Below are positions 16,618 through 25,287 of a stretch of 64,000 nt of DNA, one piece after another (positions within the stretch are counted from its first letter, which is position 1; each line of letters opens with the position of its first letter). The translations under genes and the position numbers were made by a program. The stretch is taken from positions 1,834,005 through 1,898,004 of the forward strand of contig NZ_SDOZ01000002.1 in the NCBI RefSeq assembly GCF_004134775.1. The letters are read 5' to 3'. Under the pieces are notes generated by a model. It had not been told where the DNA came from, did not search any database, and saw only the letters and a list, made by a program, of their open reading frames with translations. The stretch is from Candidatus Borkfalkia ceftriaxoniphila. GTDB lineage: Bacteria > Bacillota > Clostridia > Christensenellales > Borkfalkiaceae.

Positions 16618-17508
16618 TCAGTCCACCCTATAGCCGAGCGCGCGGAGAGAATCTCTCACCGCCGCCTTGTGCGCCTCTTCCAATTCCGTTAAAGGGGCGC
16701 GGGGGACGCCGCCCGAAAGCCCGAGCATATCCGCCGCCGCCTTGACGGGAATGGGATTTACCTCGCAGAACATGAGATCGGTAAAGGGCAGCAGTTCGTC
16801 CTGTAAAATATACGCCTTTTCGAACTCGCCCGCCGCCATATATTCGTAGAGTTGTTTCATCTGGCGGGGGAGCGCGTTGGACACGACGGAGATGAGCCCC
16901 GCGGCGCCGATCGCGAGCATGGGTAAATTCAGGTGATCGTCGCCCGAATACAACTCGCATTTGCCGCGCACCTCGCGCGCGGTGTGCATGATCTGCTCCA
17001 TATTGCCGCACGCCTCTTTGATGCCCGCGACGTTGGGGATCTCGGCGATCCTGCCCATGGTGGCGGGCTGAATATTGACGCCCGTCCGCGGCGGCACGTT
17101 GTAGCAGATGACGGGGATATCCACCGCCTCGCAGACGGCCTTATAATATTCGTATAACCCGTTCTGCGTACACTTGTTATAATAGGGCGTGACGACTAAA
17201 AGCCCGTCGGCGCCCAGTTTCTGCGCCTTGACGCTCGCTTCCACCGCGTGGGCGGTGCAGTTGCTGCCGCTGCCGAATATCAAACGTACGCGGCCCGCCG
17301 CGCGCTCTTTGGAAAAGCGCATCACGTCTTCTTTTTCTTCTTCGGTCATGGTTGCGGGTTCGCCCGTCGTGCCCAGCACCACGAGCGCGTCCGTCCCGTT
17401 CTCGATCTGATACTCGATCATGCGGCCGAAGGCTTCGAAATTGACTTTGCCTTCCGCCGTGAACGGGGTGATCATGGCAGTCGCGCTGCCTCTGAAAAAA
17501 TTCAACAT
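16618..17508 (-). CDS. dapA: 4-hydroxy-tetrahydrodipicolinate synthase
   Basis: Condenses pyruvate with aspartate semialdehyde. The 296-residue barrel protein has GTTGE (residues 46-50), Y110, Y136 in CYNVPPRTG and the Schiff-base Lys K164 in AGIKEACGN, all in the expected places. It follows asd by 22 bases and precedes dapB by 1 base, so asd-dapA-dapB supply consecutive steps from one transcript. A possible feedback site for lysine cannot be judged from sequence, but transcription is under the upstream lysine riboswitch. Confidence 0.96.
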   Translation of the reverse strand: MLNFFRGSATAMITPFTAEGKVNFEAFGRMIEYQIENGTDALVVLGTTGEPATMTEEEKEDVMRFSKERAAGRVRLIFGSGSNCTAHAVEASVKAQKLGADGLLVVTPYYNKCTQNGLYEYYKAVCEAVDIPVICYNVPPRTGVNIQPATMGRIAEIPNVAGIKEACGNMEQIMHTAREVRGKCELYSGDDHLNLPMLAIGAAGLISVVSNALPRQMKQLYEYMAAGEFEKAYILQDELLPFTDLMFCEVNPIPVKAAADMLGLSGGVPRAPLTELEEAHKAAVRDSLRALGYRVD

Positions 17509-17530
17509 AGATTTCTCCCTCGGCTTTGGC

Positions 17531-18610
17531 TCAGCCGAAATATCCTTTTGCCGCCAGAAGTTCCGCCATCAGCACCGCGCCGCCCGCCGCGCCGCGAAGT
17601 GTATTGTGCGAAAGGCAGACGAACTTGTAATCGAACAGGATGTCGTCCCTGAGCCTCCCCACGCTGACCGCCATGCCGTTTTCCAGGTTCCTATCGAGTT
17701 TCGCCTGCGGGCGGTTGTCCTCTTCGAAATAGTGGATAAACTGCGCGGGCGCGCTGGGAAGTTTCAACGCCTGCGGTTCGCCCGAAAATTCCGCCCACGC
17801 CTTTAAAATTTCTTCTTTGGAAGGTTTGTTCTCAAAGGAAACGAACACCGCCGCCGTATGCCCGTCGGAAACGGGCACGCGCAGGCACTGCGCCGTAATG
17901 ACGGGCGCGCTCGCGTTCACGATGGCGCCGTTTTCGATATGCCCCCAGATCTTCAACGGTTCGCGTTCGGATTTTTCTTCTTCGCCGCCGATATAGGGGA
18001 TCACGTTGTCTAAAATTTCGGGCATGGTTTCGAACGTCTTGCCCGCGCCGCTGATCGCCTGATAGGTGGTGACCGCCGCCGCCTTTACGCCGTATTTCAT
18101 AAGGGGATGCAGGGCGGGCACGTAACTTTGCAGCGAGCAGTTGCTCTTGACCGCGATAAAGCCGCGCTTTGTGCCCAAACGCTTTTTCTGCGCGTCGATG
18201 ATTTTCGCGTGATCGGGGTTGATCTCGGGAATGATCATGGGCACGTCGGGTGTCGCGCGGTGCGCGGAGTTGTTGGAAATGACGGGGATCTCCGCCTTTG
18301 CGTAGCGCTCTTCCAGCGCCTTGATCTCCTCTTTTTTCATGTTGACCGCGCAGAATACGAAATCGACTTTTTCTTTGATCTTTTGAAGATCCGCTTCCGC
18401 GTCGTAGACGATCATGTCCGCGAGTTTTTCGGGGATGGGGGAGGTCATCGCCCAGCGTTTGCCGACCGCGTCTTTATATTTTTTCCCCGCGGAAGAGGGG
18501 GAAGCCGCCAAAGCGGCGACGCGGAACCAGGGGTGCTCCGCAAGCAAAAGACTGAATCTCTGACCGACCATTCCTGTCGCGCCGATGATCGCGACGTTGT
18601 ACTGTTTCAT
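17531..18610 (-). CDS. asd: Aspartate-semialdehyde dehydrogenase, archaeal/fungal type
   Basis: Reduces aspartyl phosphate to aspartate semialdehyde, the branch point to lysine, methionine and threonine. In 359 residues it has the nucleotide-binding GATGMVGQRF (residues 10-19), NNSAHR near 113 and the catalytic Cys158 in VKSNCSLQ. The SNCSLQ form, the length and the AVNMKKEEI segment match the archaeal/fungal branch of the family rather than the enterobacterial one. This branch also occurs in many Firmicutes. First gene of the riboswitch-controlled operon. Confidence 0.94.
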   Translation of the reverse strand: MKQYNVAIIGATGMVGQRFSLLLAEHPWFRVAALAASPSSAGKKYKDAVGKRWAMTSPIPEKLADMIVYDAEADLQKIKEKVDFVFCAVNMKKEEIKALEERYAKAEIPVISNNSAHRATPDVPMIIPEINPDHAKIIDAQKKRLGTKRGFIAVKSNCSLQSYVPALHPLMKYGVKAAAVTTYQAISGAGKTFETMPEILDNVIPYIGGEEEKSEREPLKIWGHIENGAIVNASAPVITAQCLRVPVSDGHTAAVFVSFENKPSKEEILKAWAEFSGEPQALKLPSAPAQFIHYFEEDNRPQAKLDRNLENGMAVSVGRLRDDILFDYKFVCLSHNTLRGAAGGAVLMAELLAAKGYFG

Positions 18611-18641
18611 ATTTTTCTATGCTCCTCAAAAATTTTTCCGT

Positions 18642-18674
18642 AAAACAAAACGGCGCCGAATCCGACACCGCCGT
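18642..18674 (-). terminator. Terminator of the lysine riboswitch expression platform
   Basis: Read leftward, ACGGCG (18669-18674) pairs with CGCCGT (18650-18655) and is followed by TTTGTTTT. It lies between the lysine aptamer and the asd start, where lysine-bound RNA should stop transcription. Confidence 0.78.
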
Positions 18675-18742
18675 AATAATAAAGAAACTCTGTCTGCGGG
18701 CGCGCGAAACGCCGAAACCGACCTTGTCGGAACAGCCTGCAA

Positions 18743-18906
18743 AAATAGTTCTCCACGTCGGTGACAGTCGCAAGGGTATTGACCTTTGCGCCCAGCGAAC
18801 CGTTCGGGCAAACGAACGGCGCTTCGGCGGAGATACCCTTTCCCGCGCACCAAAATCTGCCTTTTGTCCGCGCGCACGGTACTTTTGTTCATCCGCTCCT
18901 CTATTT
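18743..18906 (-). promoter_or_regulatory. Lysine riboswitch (L box) controlling asd-dapA-dapB
   Basis: Read leftward from 18906, the outer stem AAATAG pairs with CTATTT at 18748-18743. Inside are the L-box signatures in order: GAGGAGCGG, AAAGTA, GGGAAAGGG, CTCCGCCGAAG, CTGGGCGC, GACTGTCACC and GTGGAG. The length (164 bases) fits the class. A terminator hairpin follows before the asd start, so lysine binding should end transcription early. The downstream genes are exactly the lysine pathway genes expected. Confidence 0.93.
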
Positions 18907-18915
18907 AGCAACAGT

Positions 18916-18944
18916 ATCTTACCATACAGCGAAAAAAAAGTCAA
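18916..18944 (-). promoter_or_regulatory. Promoter of the lysine riboswitch operon
   Basis: Leftward TTGACT (18939-18944), 17-base spacer, TAAGAT (18916-18921). The predicted start falls at about 18909, just before the first riboswitch stem. Confidence 0.78.
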
Positions 18945-18971
18945 AGATTTTATTTCCCGACAGCAATTTAA

Positions 18972-19000
18972 TTGAAAAAAATTTTGTTTTGTAGTACAAT
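18972..19000 (+). promoter_or_regulatory. Promoter of the 19.1-21 kb operon
   Basis: TTGAAA (18972-18977), 17-base spacer, TACAAT (18995-19000). It is divergent from the riboswitch promoter, with the two -35 boxes about 28 bases apart. Confidence 0.75.
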
Positions 19001-19068
19001 GAATTGGTATTTTAAACTGCGAAGTCGTTTCGCTATTTATTTAGTAAGAAGATAATTTCGGAGGACAT

Positions 19069-20364
19069 ATGGCAACAGGAGAAAAGAAAGGCTTTATCGC
19101 CCGCATGCTCGAAGGCAAGGAGAGGGACGACGCGTACGCACGGAGCACGCTTCCTTCCAACCGCTGGGGGCTGTTTTGGGATATATTCAAGGGCAGGTTT
19201 TCCAAACTCGTCATTTTAAACCTTTTGATGCTCATCTTTTTCATTCCGCTCATTCTCGTGATCGTGTTCCGCTCTCTCTACATTCAGGTGCAGAGCGGGC
19301 TGATGCCCTTTGCCTCCGGTATGGGCGGCGGCTTCGGCGCGATCCCCAACCTCGCGGGCCTGCAGGAAAACGTGGCGATGTCCACCAACCTCATGTTCGG
19401 TCTGTTTATCATCGTCGCGTGCGTCATCGCGGCGGTCGGGCTTTCGGGCGGCATCTACGTCATCCGCAACATGGTCTGGACGGAAGGCATCTTTATCGCC
19501 AATGATTTCTGGCGCGGCATCAAGATCAACTTCGTCATCGTCATGCAGTCTACTCTATTTTACGCGGTCATGCTCTTTTTGTTTACCATGAGCATCAGTT
19601 GGGCGAACTATCTTCTGTCCGTAGACGGCGGCGTCGCCTTTCTCCTTGTTACGTCACAAGTCCTTTCGTATATCGCGATCGGCGTCGTGACGGTCATGTA
19701 TCTGTGGATGCTGTCCATGGGCGGAAATTACAAACTCAAATTTTTCCAACTTCTGAAAAATTCCTTCCTGATGACGTTCGGGCTTATTTTCCAGAATATT
19801 TTCTTCATCGCGCTGATGGCGATCCCTCTCATTTTGCTGCTCCTCGGCTCTTTCTTTATGATGATCGGCATCGTCATCATGATCCTTTTCGGCATTTCCT
19901 TCATGCTCCTCGTGTGGTTCGACTACTCGCAGTGGGCGTTCGATAAATTCTTCGAATCCAAGAGGGAAGGCGGCAAAGTCAACCGCGGCATCTACGCGAA
20001 GGCGGGCAAGGGCGGCGCGGAGAGCAAGGCGGTGCAGGAATACAACGCGGCGCTCGCGAGCACGAAATCCGAACTCGCGTCCCGTCCCATCAAGCCCATC
20101 ACCGATAATCTGAAAGTGTACGAACTGCCCGACGCTTTCTCGCGCGAAGATCTGAAAAAACTGCGCGAATCCAAAACGGCGATCGCGGAGGATTCCGAAC
20201 GCTACGAGAACGAGCATAAAAACGACAAGAAATACGTCGAATACAATGCCATGTTCGAACAGCAGGAGGCTGAGGCGAAGGCCGCGGAAGAAGCCGAAAA
20301 AGGAAAAAAATCCAAAAAATCCAAGGACAAGTTGGGCACAGGACCCAAGGGGGAAGGCAAATAA
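19069..20364 (+). CDS. YesL/DUF624-like membrane protein with long charged tail
   Basis: A 431-residue protein. After a short polar N-terminus, six hydrophobic helices lie at about residues 44-66, 105-128, 155-178, 187-212, 230-255 and 258-285. The pattern (SNRWGLFWDIFKGRFSKL before helix 1, and IPLILVI) resembles the DUF624/YesL family, which is of unknown function and often lies near sugar transporters. Beyond residue 300 is a hydrophilic tail rich in Lys, Glu and Ala, ending in a KKSKKSKDK stretch, probably coiled and cytoplasmic. It has GGAGG 4 bases before the ATG. The methyltransferase start overlaps its stop by one base. The family call is moderate. Confidence 0.7.
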   Translation: MATGEKKGFIARMLEGKERDDAYARSTLPSNRWGLFWDIFKGRFSKLVILNLLMLIFFIPLILVIVFRSLYIQVQSGLMPFASGMGGGFGAIPNLAGLQENVAMSTNLMFGLFIIVACVIAAVGLSGGIYVIRNMVWTEGIFIANDFWRGIKINFVIVMQSTLFYAVMLFLFTMSISWANYLLSVDGGVAFLLVTSQVLSYIAIGVVTVMYLWMLSMGGNYKLKFFQLLKNSFLMTFGLIFQNIFFIALMAIPLILLLLGSFFMMIGIVIMILFGISFMLLVWFDYSQWAFDKFFESKREGGKVNRGIYAKAGKGGAESKAVQEYNAALASTKSELASRPIKPITDNLKVYELPDAFSREDLKKLRESKTAIAEDSERYENEHKNDKKYVEYNAMFEQQEAEAKAAEEAEKGKKSKKSKDKLGTGPKGEGK

Positions 20365-21101
20365 TGCGCCGTTTTCCCGCGTATTTCGCGTTGGCGGATT
20401 GGTTCGAATATCTGAATGCAGACTGCGACTATGAAAAATGGTCGCAGTATTTGCATAACGAGTTGCTTTCTTTGGGCGTGCGCGCGGGCGCGGGGCTGGA
20501 TATCGGCTGCGGCAGCGGCTGTTTCTCGCGCGCCTTTGCCCGTTTCGGCTATTCCATGACGGGATACGACGTGAGCGAACGCATGCTCGCCAAAGCAAAC
20601 TCTCTTTCCGTTTCCGAAGGGGTGCGGCCGCGCTATATCCTGTGCGATCTGTTAAAATTGAAAACGTTTGAAAAGGCGGATTTCGCCCTGTGCGTGAACG
20701 ACTGCCTCAACTATGTGCCGCAAAGCAAACTTGCGGCCGCTTTCCGTCGCGCGGCGGGCGCGCTGAAAAAGGGCGGGGCATATCTTTTCGATATCTCTTC
20801 CGAATACAAACTCAGAGAGATCGTCGGAAACAATACCTTTTGCGAGGACAGGGAAGAAGTCGCGTATCTGTGGTTCAACCGACTGAAAGGCGACAGTGTG
20901 GAAATGGATTTTACCATTTTCGCCAAGCGCGAAGACGGCGCGTTCGAGCGCGGCGACGAGCGGCACGTGCAGTATATCCACACAGAAGAGAACGTGGAAC
21001 GCTGCCTGCGCGAGGCTGATTTTACGCTCGTGAAAAAGACGGGCGCGTTCGGGGACGACGGCGACAAAACGCGCGTGAACTTTATCTGTGTGAGGAACTG
21101 A
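20364..21101 (+). CDS. Class I SAM-dependent methyltransferase
   Basis: A 245-residue cytoplasmic methyltransferase. The SAM-binding motif I GLDIGCGSGCFS is near residue 43, the acidic residue ending strand 2 is in GYDVSERML near 68, and motif IV is in FALCVNDCLNYV near 108. The substrate is unknown; small-molecule or protein targets are equally possible. It sits between a membrane protein (TAATG overlap) and hslO, with which it is evidently cotranscribed. Confidence 0.88.
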   Translation: MRRFPAYFALADWFEYLNADCDYEKWSQYLHNELLSLGVRAGAGLDIGCGSGCFSRAFARFGYSMTGYDVSERMLAKANSLSVSEGVRPRYILCDLLKLKTFEKADFALCVNDCLNYVPQSKLAAAFRRAAGALKKGGAYLFDISSEYKLREIVGNNTFCEDREEVAYLWFNRLKGDSVEMDFTIFAKREDGAFERGDERHVQYIHTEENVERCLREADFTLVKKTGAFGDDGDKTRVNFICVRN

Positions 21102-21103
21102 AA

Positions 21104-21985
21104 ATGGGTAAGACCGAAAATAAAATTTTAAGAGGGCTGGTGTTCGACGACGAAGTTTCTTTGGCGGTGCTCGACACCACCGAACTCGTCAACGAAGCGA
21201 TCCGCATACATAACCTTTCGCCTCTGGCGGCGGCGGCGCTGGGGCGCACGCTTACCGTGGCGGCATATATGTGTTCTTCCCTGAAGAGCGAAAACGCGGC
21301 GCTTTCCGTCAATATCCGAGGGGACGGCGTCGGCGGCCCCATCTGCGTGAGCGGGGACAAAGACCTGCATATGCGCGGCACGATCGAAGATCCCGCGGCT
21401 TTTCTTCCCCCCAACGAGGCGGGGAAACTGGACGTGGGCGGCTGCGTCGGGCGCAAGGGATACCTGAGCGTCGTCCGCAGCGACGGCGAGGGAGCGCCTT
21501 TCGTGGGGACGACGGAACTGATAAGCGGAGAGATCGGAGAAGATTTCGCCGCCTATTTCGCGTACAGTGAACAGATCCCCACAGCCATCGCAGTGGGCGT
21601 CAAGGTGGGAAAAGACGGGACCTGTCTGGGTGCGGGCGGCGTGATCTTGCAGCCGCTTCCCGGCGCGAGCGAAGAAAATATCCGCAAAACCGAAGAGATC
21701 ATGGAAAATTTCCGCAGCGTCAGCTCGCTCGTGGAACAGGGTTCCGCAGAAGAGATCGCGGAAAAATATTTCGGGAATGTCAAATATTACACATTAAAAC
21801 CCGAATACAAGTGTAATTGCAGCAGAAATTATATAGAGGGAGTTCTTCTCTCCATGGGCGAAAAAGAACTTATGGACGCGCTCGAAGAGGAGGGGAAGAT
21901 CTGCGTGCACTGCCATTACTGCAACACGGACTATGTTTTTTCGGCGGAGGACGTCGAAAAACTTCTTGCCGGCGCCCGTACATAA
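21104..21985 (+). CDS. hslO: Redox-regulated chaperone Hsp33
   Basis: Holdase chaperone switched on by oxidation. The 293-residue protein keeps the redox-switch cysteines near the C-terminus: CNC at about residue 236-238 and CVHC at about 266-269, spaced as in the zinc-binding CxC...CxxC motif. The N-terminal core matches the family (VNEAIRIHNLSPLAAAALGR, GDGVGGPI). The start at 21104 lies 2 bases after the methyltransferase stop. An Hsp33 in an obligate-anaerobe setting fits occasional oxygen exposure. Confidence 0.95.
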   Translation: MGKTENKILRGLVFDDEVSLAVLDTTELVNEAIRIHNLSPLAAAALGRTLTVAAYMCSSLKSENAALSVNIRGDGVGGPICVSGDKDLHMRGTIEDPAAFLPPNEAGKLDVGGCVGRKGYLSVVRSDGEGAPFVGTTELISGEIGEDFAAYFAYSEQIPTAIAVGVKVGKDGTCLGAGGVILQPLPGASEENIRKTEEIMENFRSVSSLVEQGSAEEIAEKYFGNVKYYTLKPEYKCNCSRNYIEGVLLSMGEKELMDALEEEGKICVHCHYCNTDYVFSAEDVEKLLAGART

Positions 21986-21996
21986 GAGGTACCCGA

Positions 21997-23679
21997 ATGG
22001 ATGAAAAAGTAATCGCGTTCGATGCGGGCGAAGATCGTCTTGTCGAACTCGCCGAGCGTTACTGCGACGAAAAGAATTTTTGCGCGGCGCTGCGCATGAT
22101 CCATAAAAAGATCAACCTTTACGGTGCGGAGCCCGACGACTGGATGTTTCTGGCGGAAATTTACGACGACATGGAAACGTACGAAATGGCGATCAACTGC
22201 TGGTTCCGCTATCTTGCCGTCTGCGAGATAGAGGCGCTCGCGGACGCATACGAAGGGCTTGCCGCCTGTTATTACAATGTGGGAAACGAAGCGCAGTCCG
22301 CCTATTATTACAATAAAATGCTCTCCGAAGACGACGACGTGCCCGCCGAAAGCAAAATGGAGATCGCGCGTATGTTCACCCGTTCGCCCAAGAGCCTTTT
22401 CAAGGTGGTCTATCCGCCTGAAAAAGCGGATTACGGCGAAACGGTGGACGAGGGCGTCAAACTTTTGAAATCGGGAAAGTACGAGGACGCCGCGACGGCG
22501 TTTTCCAAGGTGCATCCCGCCTCTCGCCTTGCGGGCGCGGCGAAAAATTATCTCGCCGTCTGCCATCTCGTCACGGGGGATTCCGATGCGGCGGAAAAGG
22601 ATTGTCTGGAACTTCTGGAAAAAGATCCCGACGACGTGCAGGCGCTTTCCACTTACTGCGCCGTGCTCATCGAAAAGAAACAGACGGCAAAGAGCCGCGA
22701 GATCGCGCGCAGACTGGCTTCTATCTCCACCGAAAATCCCGACGAACTGTACAAAATCGCCACGGTCTGCTGCGAAAGCGGACTGGACGCAGAGGCATAC
22801 GAAAAATTCTGCGTTTTGGAGGAGATCGTCCGTTACGATCTGACTCTTATCTACTTTAAATCGGTAGCCGCCTGCAAATGCGGCAAATACCGCGAAAGCC
22901 TGGAAGGGTTCGGCAAGATCATAGACGTGTTCCCCCATGCGGAAGTCGCGCGCTATTATTATAACGCGATGCGCCTGTATCTGGAAGAGGGCGGACAGCC
23001 GCCCGCGGTCGACTATTTTTATAAACTTCCCAAAGCTGAGCGCGATAAGCGCGTGCAGTTGTTGGCGGCGCTCTCGGACGTCAAAAGCGACGAACTCAGA
23101 CGTTACGGCAGGGAATACGACCTCGTGCCGCTGTTTCGCTGGTGTTTCGACGAGTTTGACGGGCAGGAGCCCGAATTGCAGCTATTGGCCGTGAATGTGG
23201 CGGTGCGTGCGGGCGAGTACGGTTTTTTGCAGGAAATGTTTCTGGACAGCACCGTGAACGACGTCATCAAGATCGAAACGGCGCGGAAGATCTTCGAGCG
23301 AAACAAAGACGCGAGCATCGCGGTGGTGCTCTGCGACGTGTTCAAACAACTGGAATTCGTGCGTTTGGAAGTGGGGCGCGTCAAACACAAGATCTTCGTT
23401 TCCGCCTATTCGATGTGCGCGGCGAAATTCTGTCTGCTCGGCAACGAACATACGCATAAATTCAACCGCGCGGCAGTTAAAATGTATAATATTCTGGAAG
23501 AAAAAAATCTGTTGACGCTGGTGACGGACAAGGAAAGCCTGGCATGCGCGATTTTCCTCTTCACGCGGAAGGGAAAGGGCGATTTCAAGGGCGCGCTGGA
23601 ATCGTTCCGCGCCGACGAAACGAACGTCCGCACCTTATTGGAAGCGGTCAGGCAAGGAGATAAAAATGAAACTCATTGA
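21997..23679 (+). CDS. TPR-repeat protein, unknown role
   Basis: A 560-residue soluble protein made largely of helical TPR-like units: one at about residues 40-100 (WMFLAEIYDDMETYEMAINC, then YYNVGNEAQSAYYYN), others at about 145-200 and 205-290. The C-terminal 150 residues are helical without clear repeats. I start it at the ATG at 21997, just after hslO, because the longer open frame upstream lies inside hslO. It overlaps the next gene by 14 bases. Such proteins usually act as binding scaffolds; no enzymatic motif is visible. Confidence 0.8.
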   Translation: MDEKVIAFDAGEDRLVELAERYCDEKNFCAALRMIHKKINLYGAEPDDWMFLAEIYDDMETYEMAINCWFRYLAVCEIEALADAYEGLAACYYNVGNEAQSAYYYNKMLSEDDDVPAESKMEIARMFTRSPKSLFKVVYPPEKADYGETVDEGVKLLKSGKYEDAATAFSKVHPASRLAGAAKNYLAVCHLVTGDSDAAEKDCLELLEKDPDDVQALSTYCAVLIEKKQTAKSREIARRLASISTENPDELYKIATVCCESGLDAEAYEKFCVLEEIVRYDLTLIYFKSVAACKCGKYRESLEGFGKIIDVFPHAEVARYYYNAMRLYLEEGGQPPAVDYFYKLPKAERDKRVQLLAALSDVKSDELRRYGREYDLVPLFRWCFDEFDGQEPELQLLAVNVAVRAGEYGFLQEMFLDSTVNDVIKIETARKIFERNKDASIAVVLCDVFKQLEFVRLEVGRVKHKIFVSAYSMCAAKFCLLGNEHTHKFNRAAVKMYNILEEKNLLTLVTDKESLACAIFLFTRKGKGDFKGALESFRADETNVRTLLEAVRQGDKNETH

Positions 23680-24490
23680 TTTCGACGGTATTTTTAACAA
23701 CAAGATGGCGAAGATGATCGAAAAACACGCCGCGGAGCATACCGAAAGCGAGTGGGAAGATCTGATCGCGGATCTATACAAAAAGTTTGGGGACACGCCT
23801 TTGAAAGAACTTGGCGCCACGCCCCGCGCGTATTTCGGAGCGATGAGCGAGTCGGCGCTCGTCGAAACGCTCAAAGAATATCTTTTGCAGGATATTTCCG
23901 TGCCCGATTTTCTGTGCGAGGCGCTCGAAGGGCGCGACTGTACCGAGCCGCTATTGAAACTTCTCTACGAAACGGACGAACAACTCGTGCAATACGCGAT
24001 CAATCTTCTGAACACGAATCCGAAAGCCGCCGTGCGCTATGCGGAAATGCTGAAAGAGGACGCGTACGACGAGCACGTGAAAGACAGCCTTGCGGATATG
24101 CTCAAACCCAACGCCGATCTGTTGCTCGAAGAGGTGCTCGCGCTTTGCAAGGACAAAGAGACCGAACCGTACGCTCTGGAGATCCTCTCCAAACTGAAAA
24201 ACAAGGACGACAGGGCATACGCCGCGCTGATGAACGCATTTCTTGCCGCGGACGATCGCGAACTGCCCCTTTTATGCGCCTATCTCGCCTCCTACGGCGA
24301 CGAGCGCGCGCTGCCCGTTTTCATGGGGACCATCGAGCGCGAGGATATCGATTACGTGCTCTTTCAGGAACTCAAATTCGCCATCGAGGCTCTCGGCGGC
24401 GAATACAACAAAGAGCGCGATTTCTCTTCCGACGAAAATTATCAGAAGATCATGGCGGCAGAAGCCCGCGAAATATTCCCCAAAAACTGA
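23666..24490 (+). CDS. HEAT-like helical repeat protein, unknown
   Basis: A 274-residue acidic protein that appears all-helical, with repeated paired helices (for example LLKLLYETDEQLVQYAINLL and EEVLALCKDKETEPYALEIL) of HEAT or armadillo type. It begins within the end of the TPR gene after the ribosome site AAGGAG, so the two helical-scaffold proteins are translationally coupled. This suggests they work as a pair. I do not recognise either family. Confidence 0.75.
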   Translation: MKLIDFDGIFNNKMAKMIEKHAAEHTESEWEDLIADLYKKFGDTPLKELGATPRAYFGAMSESALVETLKEYLLQDISVPDFLCEALEGRDCTEPLLKLLYETDEQLVQYAINLLNTNPKAAVRYAEMLKEDAYDEHVKDSLADMLKPNADLLLEEVLALCKDKETEPYALEILSKLKNKDDRAYAALMNAFLAADDRELPLLCAYLASYGDERALPVFMGTIEREDIDYVLFQELKFAIEALGGEYNKERDFSSDENYQKIMAAEAREIFPKN

Positions 24491-24516
24491 AAATTTTTAT
24501 ACACAAAGGAGTAAAT

Positions 24517-25017
24517 ATGGCTTGGCTGTACGAAACCGACGAAGAGGACAGGTCGCGTTTTGTGTTGGGTGAGGTCGCGGATCCTCGTTCGCGCACGCTA
24601 TTATGTTTCGGGATCAACCCGAGCACGGCAACATTGCAAAAATTCGATCAGACGCTGAAAAGTACCATACGGTTGGCGCATTTCAACGGTTATAAAAACT
24701 GGGTTATGTTAAATATTTATCCGCAGAGGGCAACGGATCCGAACGATCTGTCCGTATCAGAAGATTTCGGTTTAATGCAGACGAACTTATTACATATCCG
24801 AAACCTGCTCCAAACATATCCCGCTTGCGACGTTTTGTTCGCTTACGGCAATCTGATTTCTAAAAGAAAGTACCTGAAAACGTGTCTGCAACGTATCGTC
24901 GACCTTTTACATGACGGATTTCAAGGCAATTATCTCATGATCGGCAGGACGAAACAGGGAAATCCACGCCATCCTCTTTATGCAAAAACATCGAAATTTT
25001 TGCCTTATACGTTATAA
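24517..25017 (+). CDS. DUF1643 protein
   Basis: A 166-residue protein matching DUF1643, with the family blocks FGINPSTA near residue 32, NWVMLNIYPQRATDPNDL near 61 and a C-terminal GNPRHPLY near 149. The function of this family is unknown; members are often found in mobile or accessory regions. I start it at the ATG at 24517 after AAAGGAG; the longer frame upstream is not used. Its codon use is more AT-rich than the helical-repeat gene before it, so it may be an insertion relative to the operon. Confidence 0.85.
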   Translation: MAWLYETDEEDRSRFVLGEVADPRSRTLLCFGINPSTATLQKFDQTLKSTIRLAHFNGYKNWVMLNIYPQRATDPNDLSVSEDFGLMQTNLLHIRNLLQTYPACDVLFAYGNLISKRKYLKTCLQRIVDLLHDGFQGNYLMIGRTKQGNPRHPLYAKTSKFLPYTL

Positions 25018-25024
25018 TTCTTCC

Positions 25025-25055
25025 GTATAATTCCTCTTTAGAACGAGCATACTTA
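25025..25055 (+). promoter_or_regulatory. Possible sporulation-type promoter before the CotF-like pair
   Basis: GTATA (25025-25029), an 18-base spacer and CATACTTA (25048-25055) resemble the forespore sigma-G or mother-cell sigma-E pattern, though the last -10 bases do not match exactly. It ends about 28 bases before the first CotF-like ATG. This is inference only; a perfect TATAAT at 25026-25031 also overlaps it without a good -35 box. Confidence 0.35.
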
Positions 25056-25083
25056 GCGTACATCTTTTTTGACGGAGGTAAAT

Positions 25084-25275
25084 ATGTCAAATTTCAGTTC
25101 AAAAGATCTGGAAGTGCTCTCTTCTCTGCTCGCGAGCGAAGGCATGGCGTGCAAAAAGGCGAGAATGTATTCCAAAACGCTGACCGACCAGTCGCTGGCG
25201 GAATGTATGTGCGGCATTGCGGAATGTCACGAAAAGCGCTTTAATACGCTTTTGCAGATGCTGACGGGTAAATAA
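25084..25275 (+). CDS. Small CotF-like (spore-coat-related) protein
   Basis: A 63-residue helical protein (SSLLASEGMACKKARMYS...AECMCGIAECHEKRFNTL) like the short partner often found beside Coat_F family proteins in Clostridia. The pattern of an acidic/His helix pair looks ferritin-like. The ATG at 25084 has a GGAGGT site 4 bases upstream; an in-frame TTG at 25069 lies before that ribosome site and is not used. The next gene, 12 bases away, encodes the larger CotF-like protein. Confidence 0.7.
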   Translation: MSNFSSKDLEVLSSLLASEGMACKKARMYSKTLTDQSLAECMCGIAECHEKRFNTLLQMLTGK

Positions 25276-25287
25276 GGAGGAATTATC

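Noticed and set aside
18626..18892. Open frame inside the region upstream of asd
   Set aside because: The stretch is the lysine riboswitch; the codons coincide with conserved aptamer bases and there is no family match.
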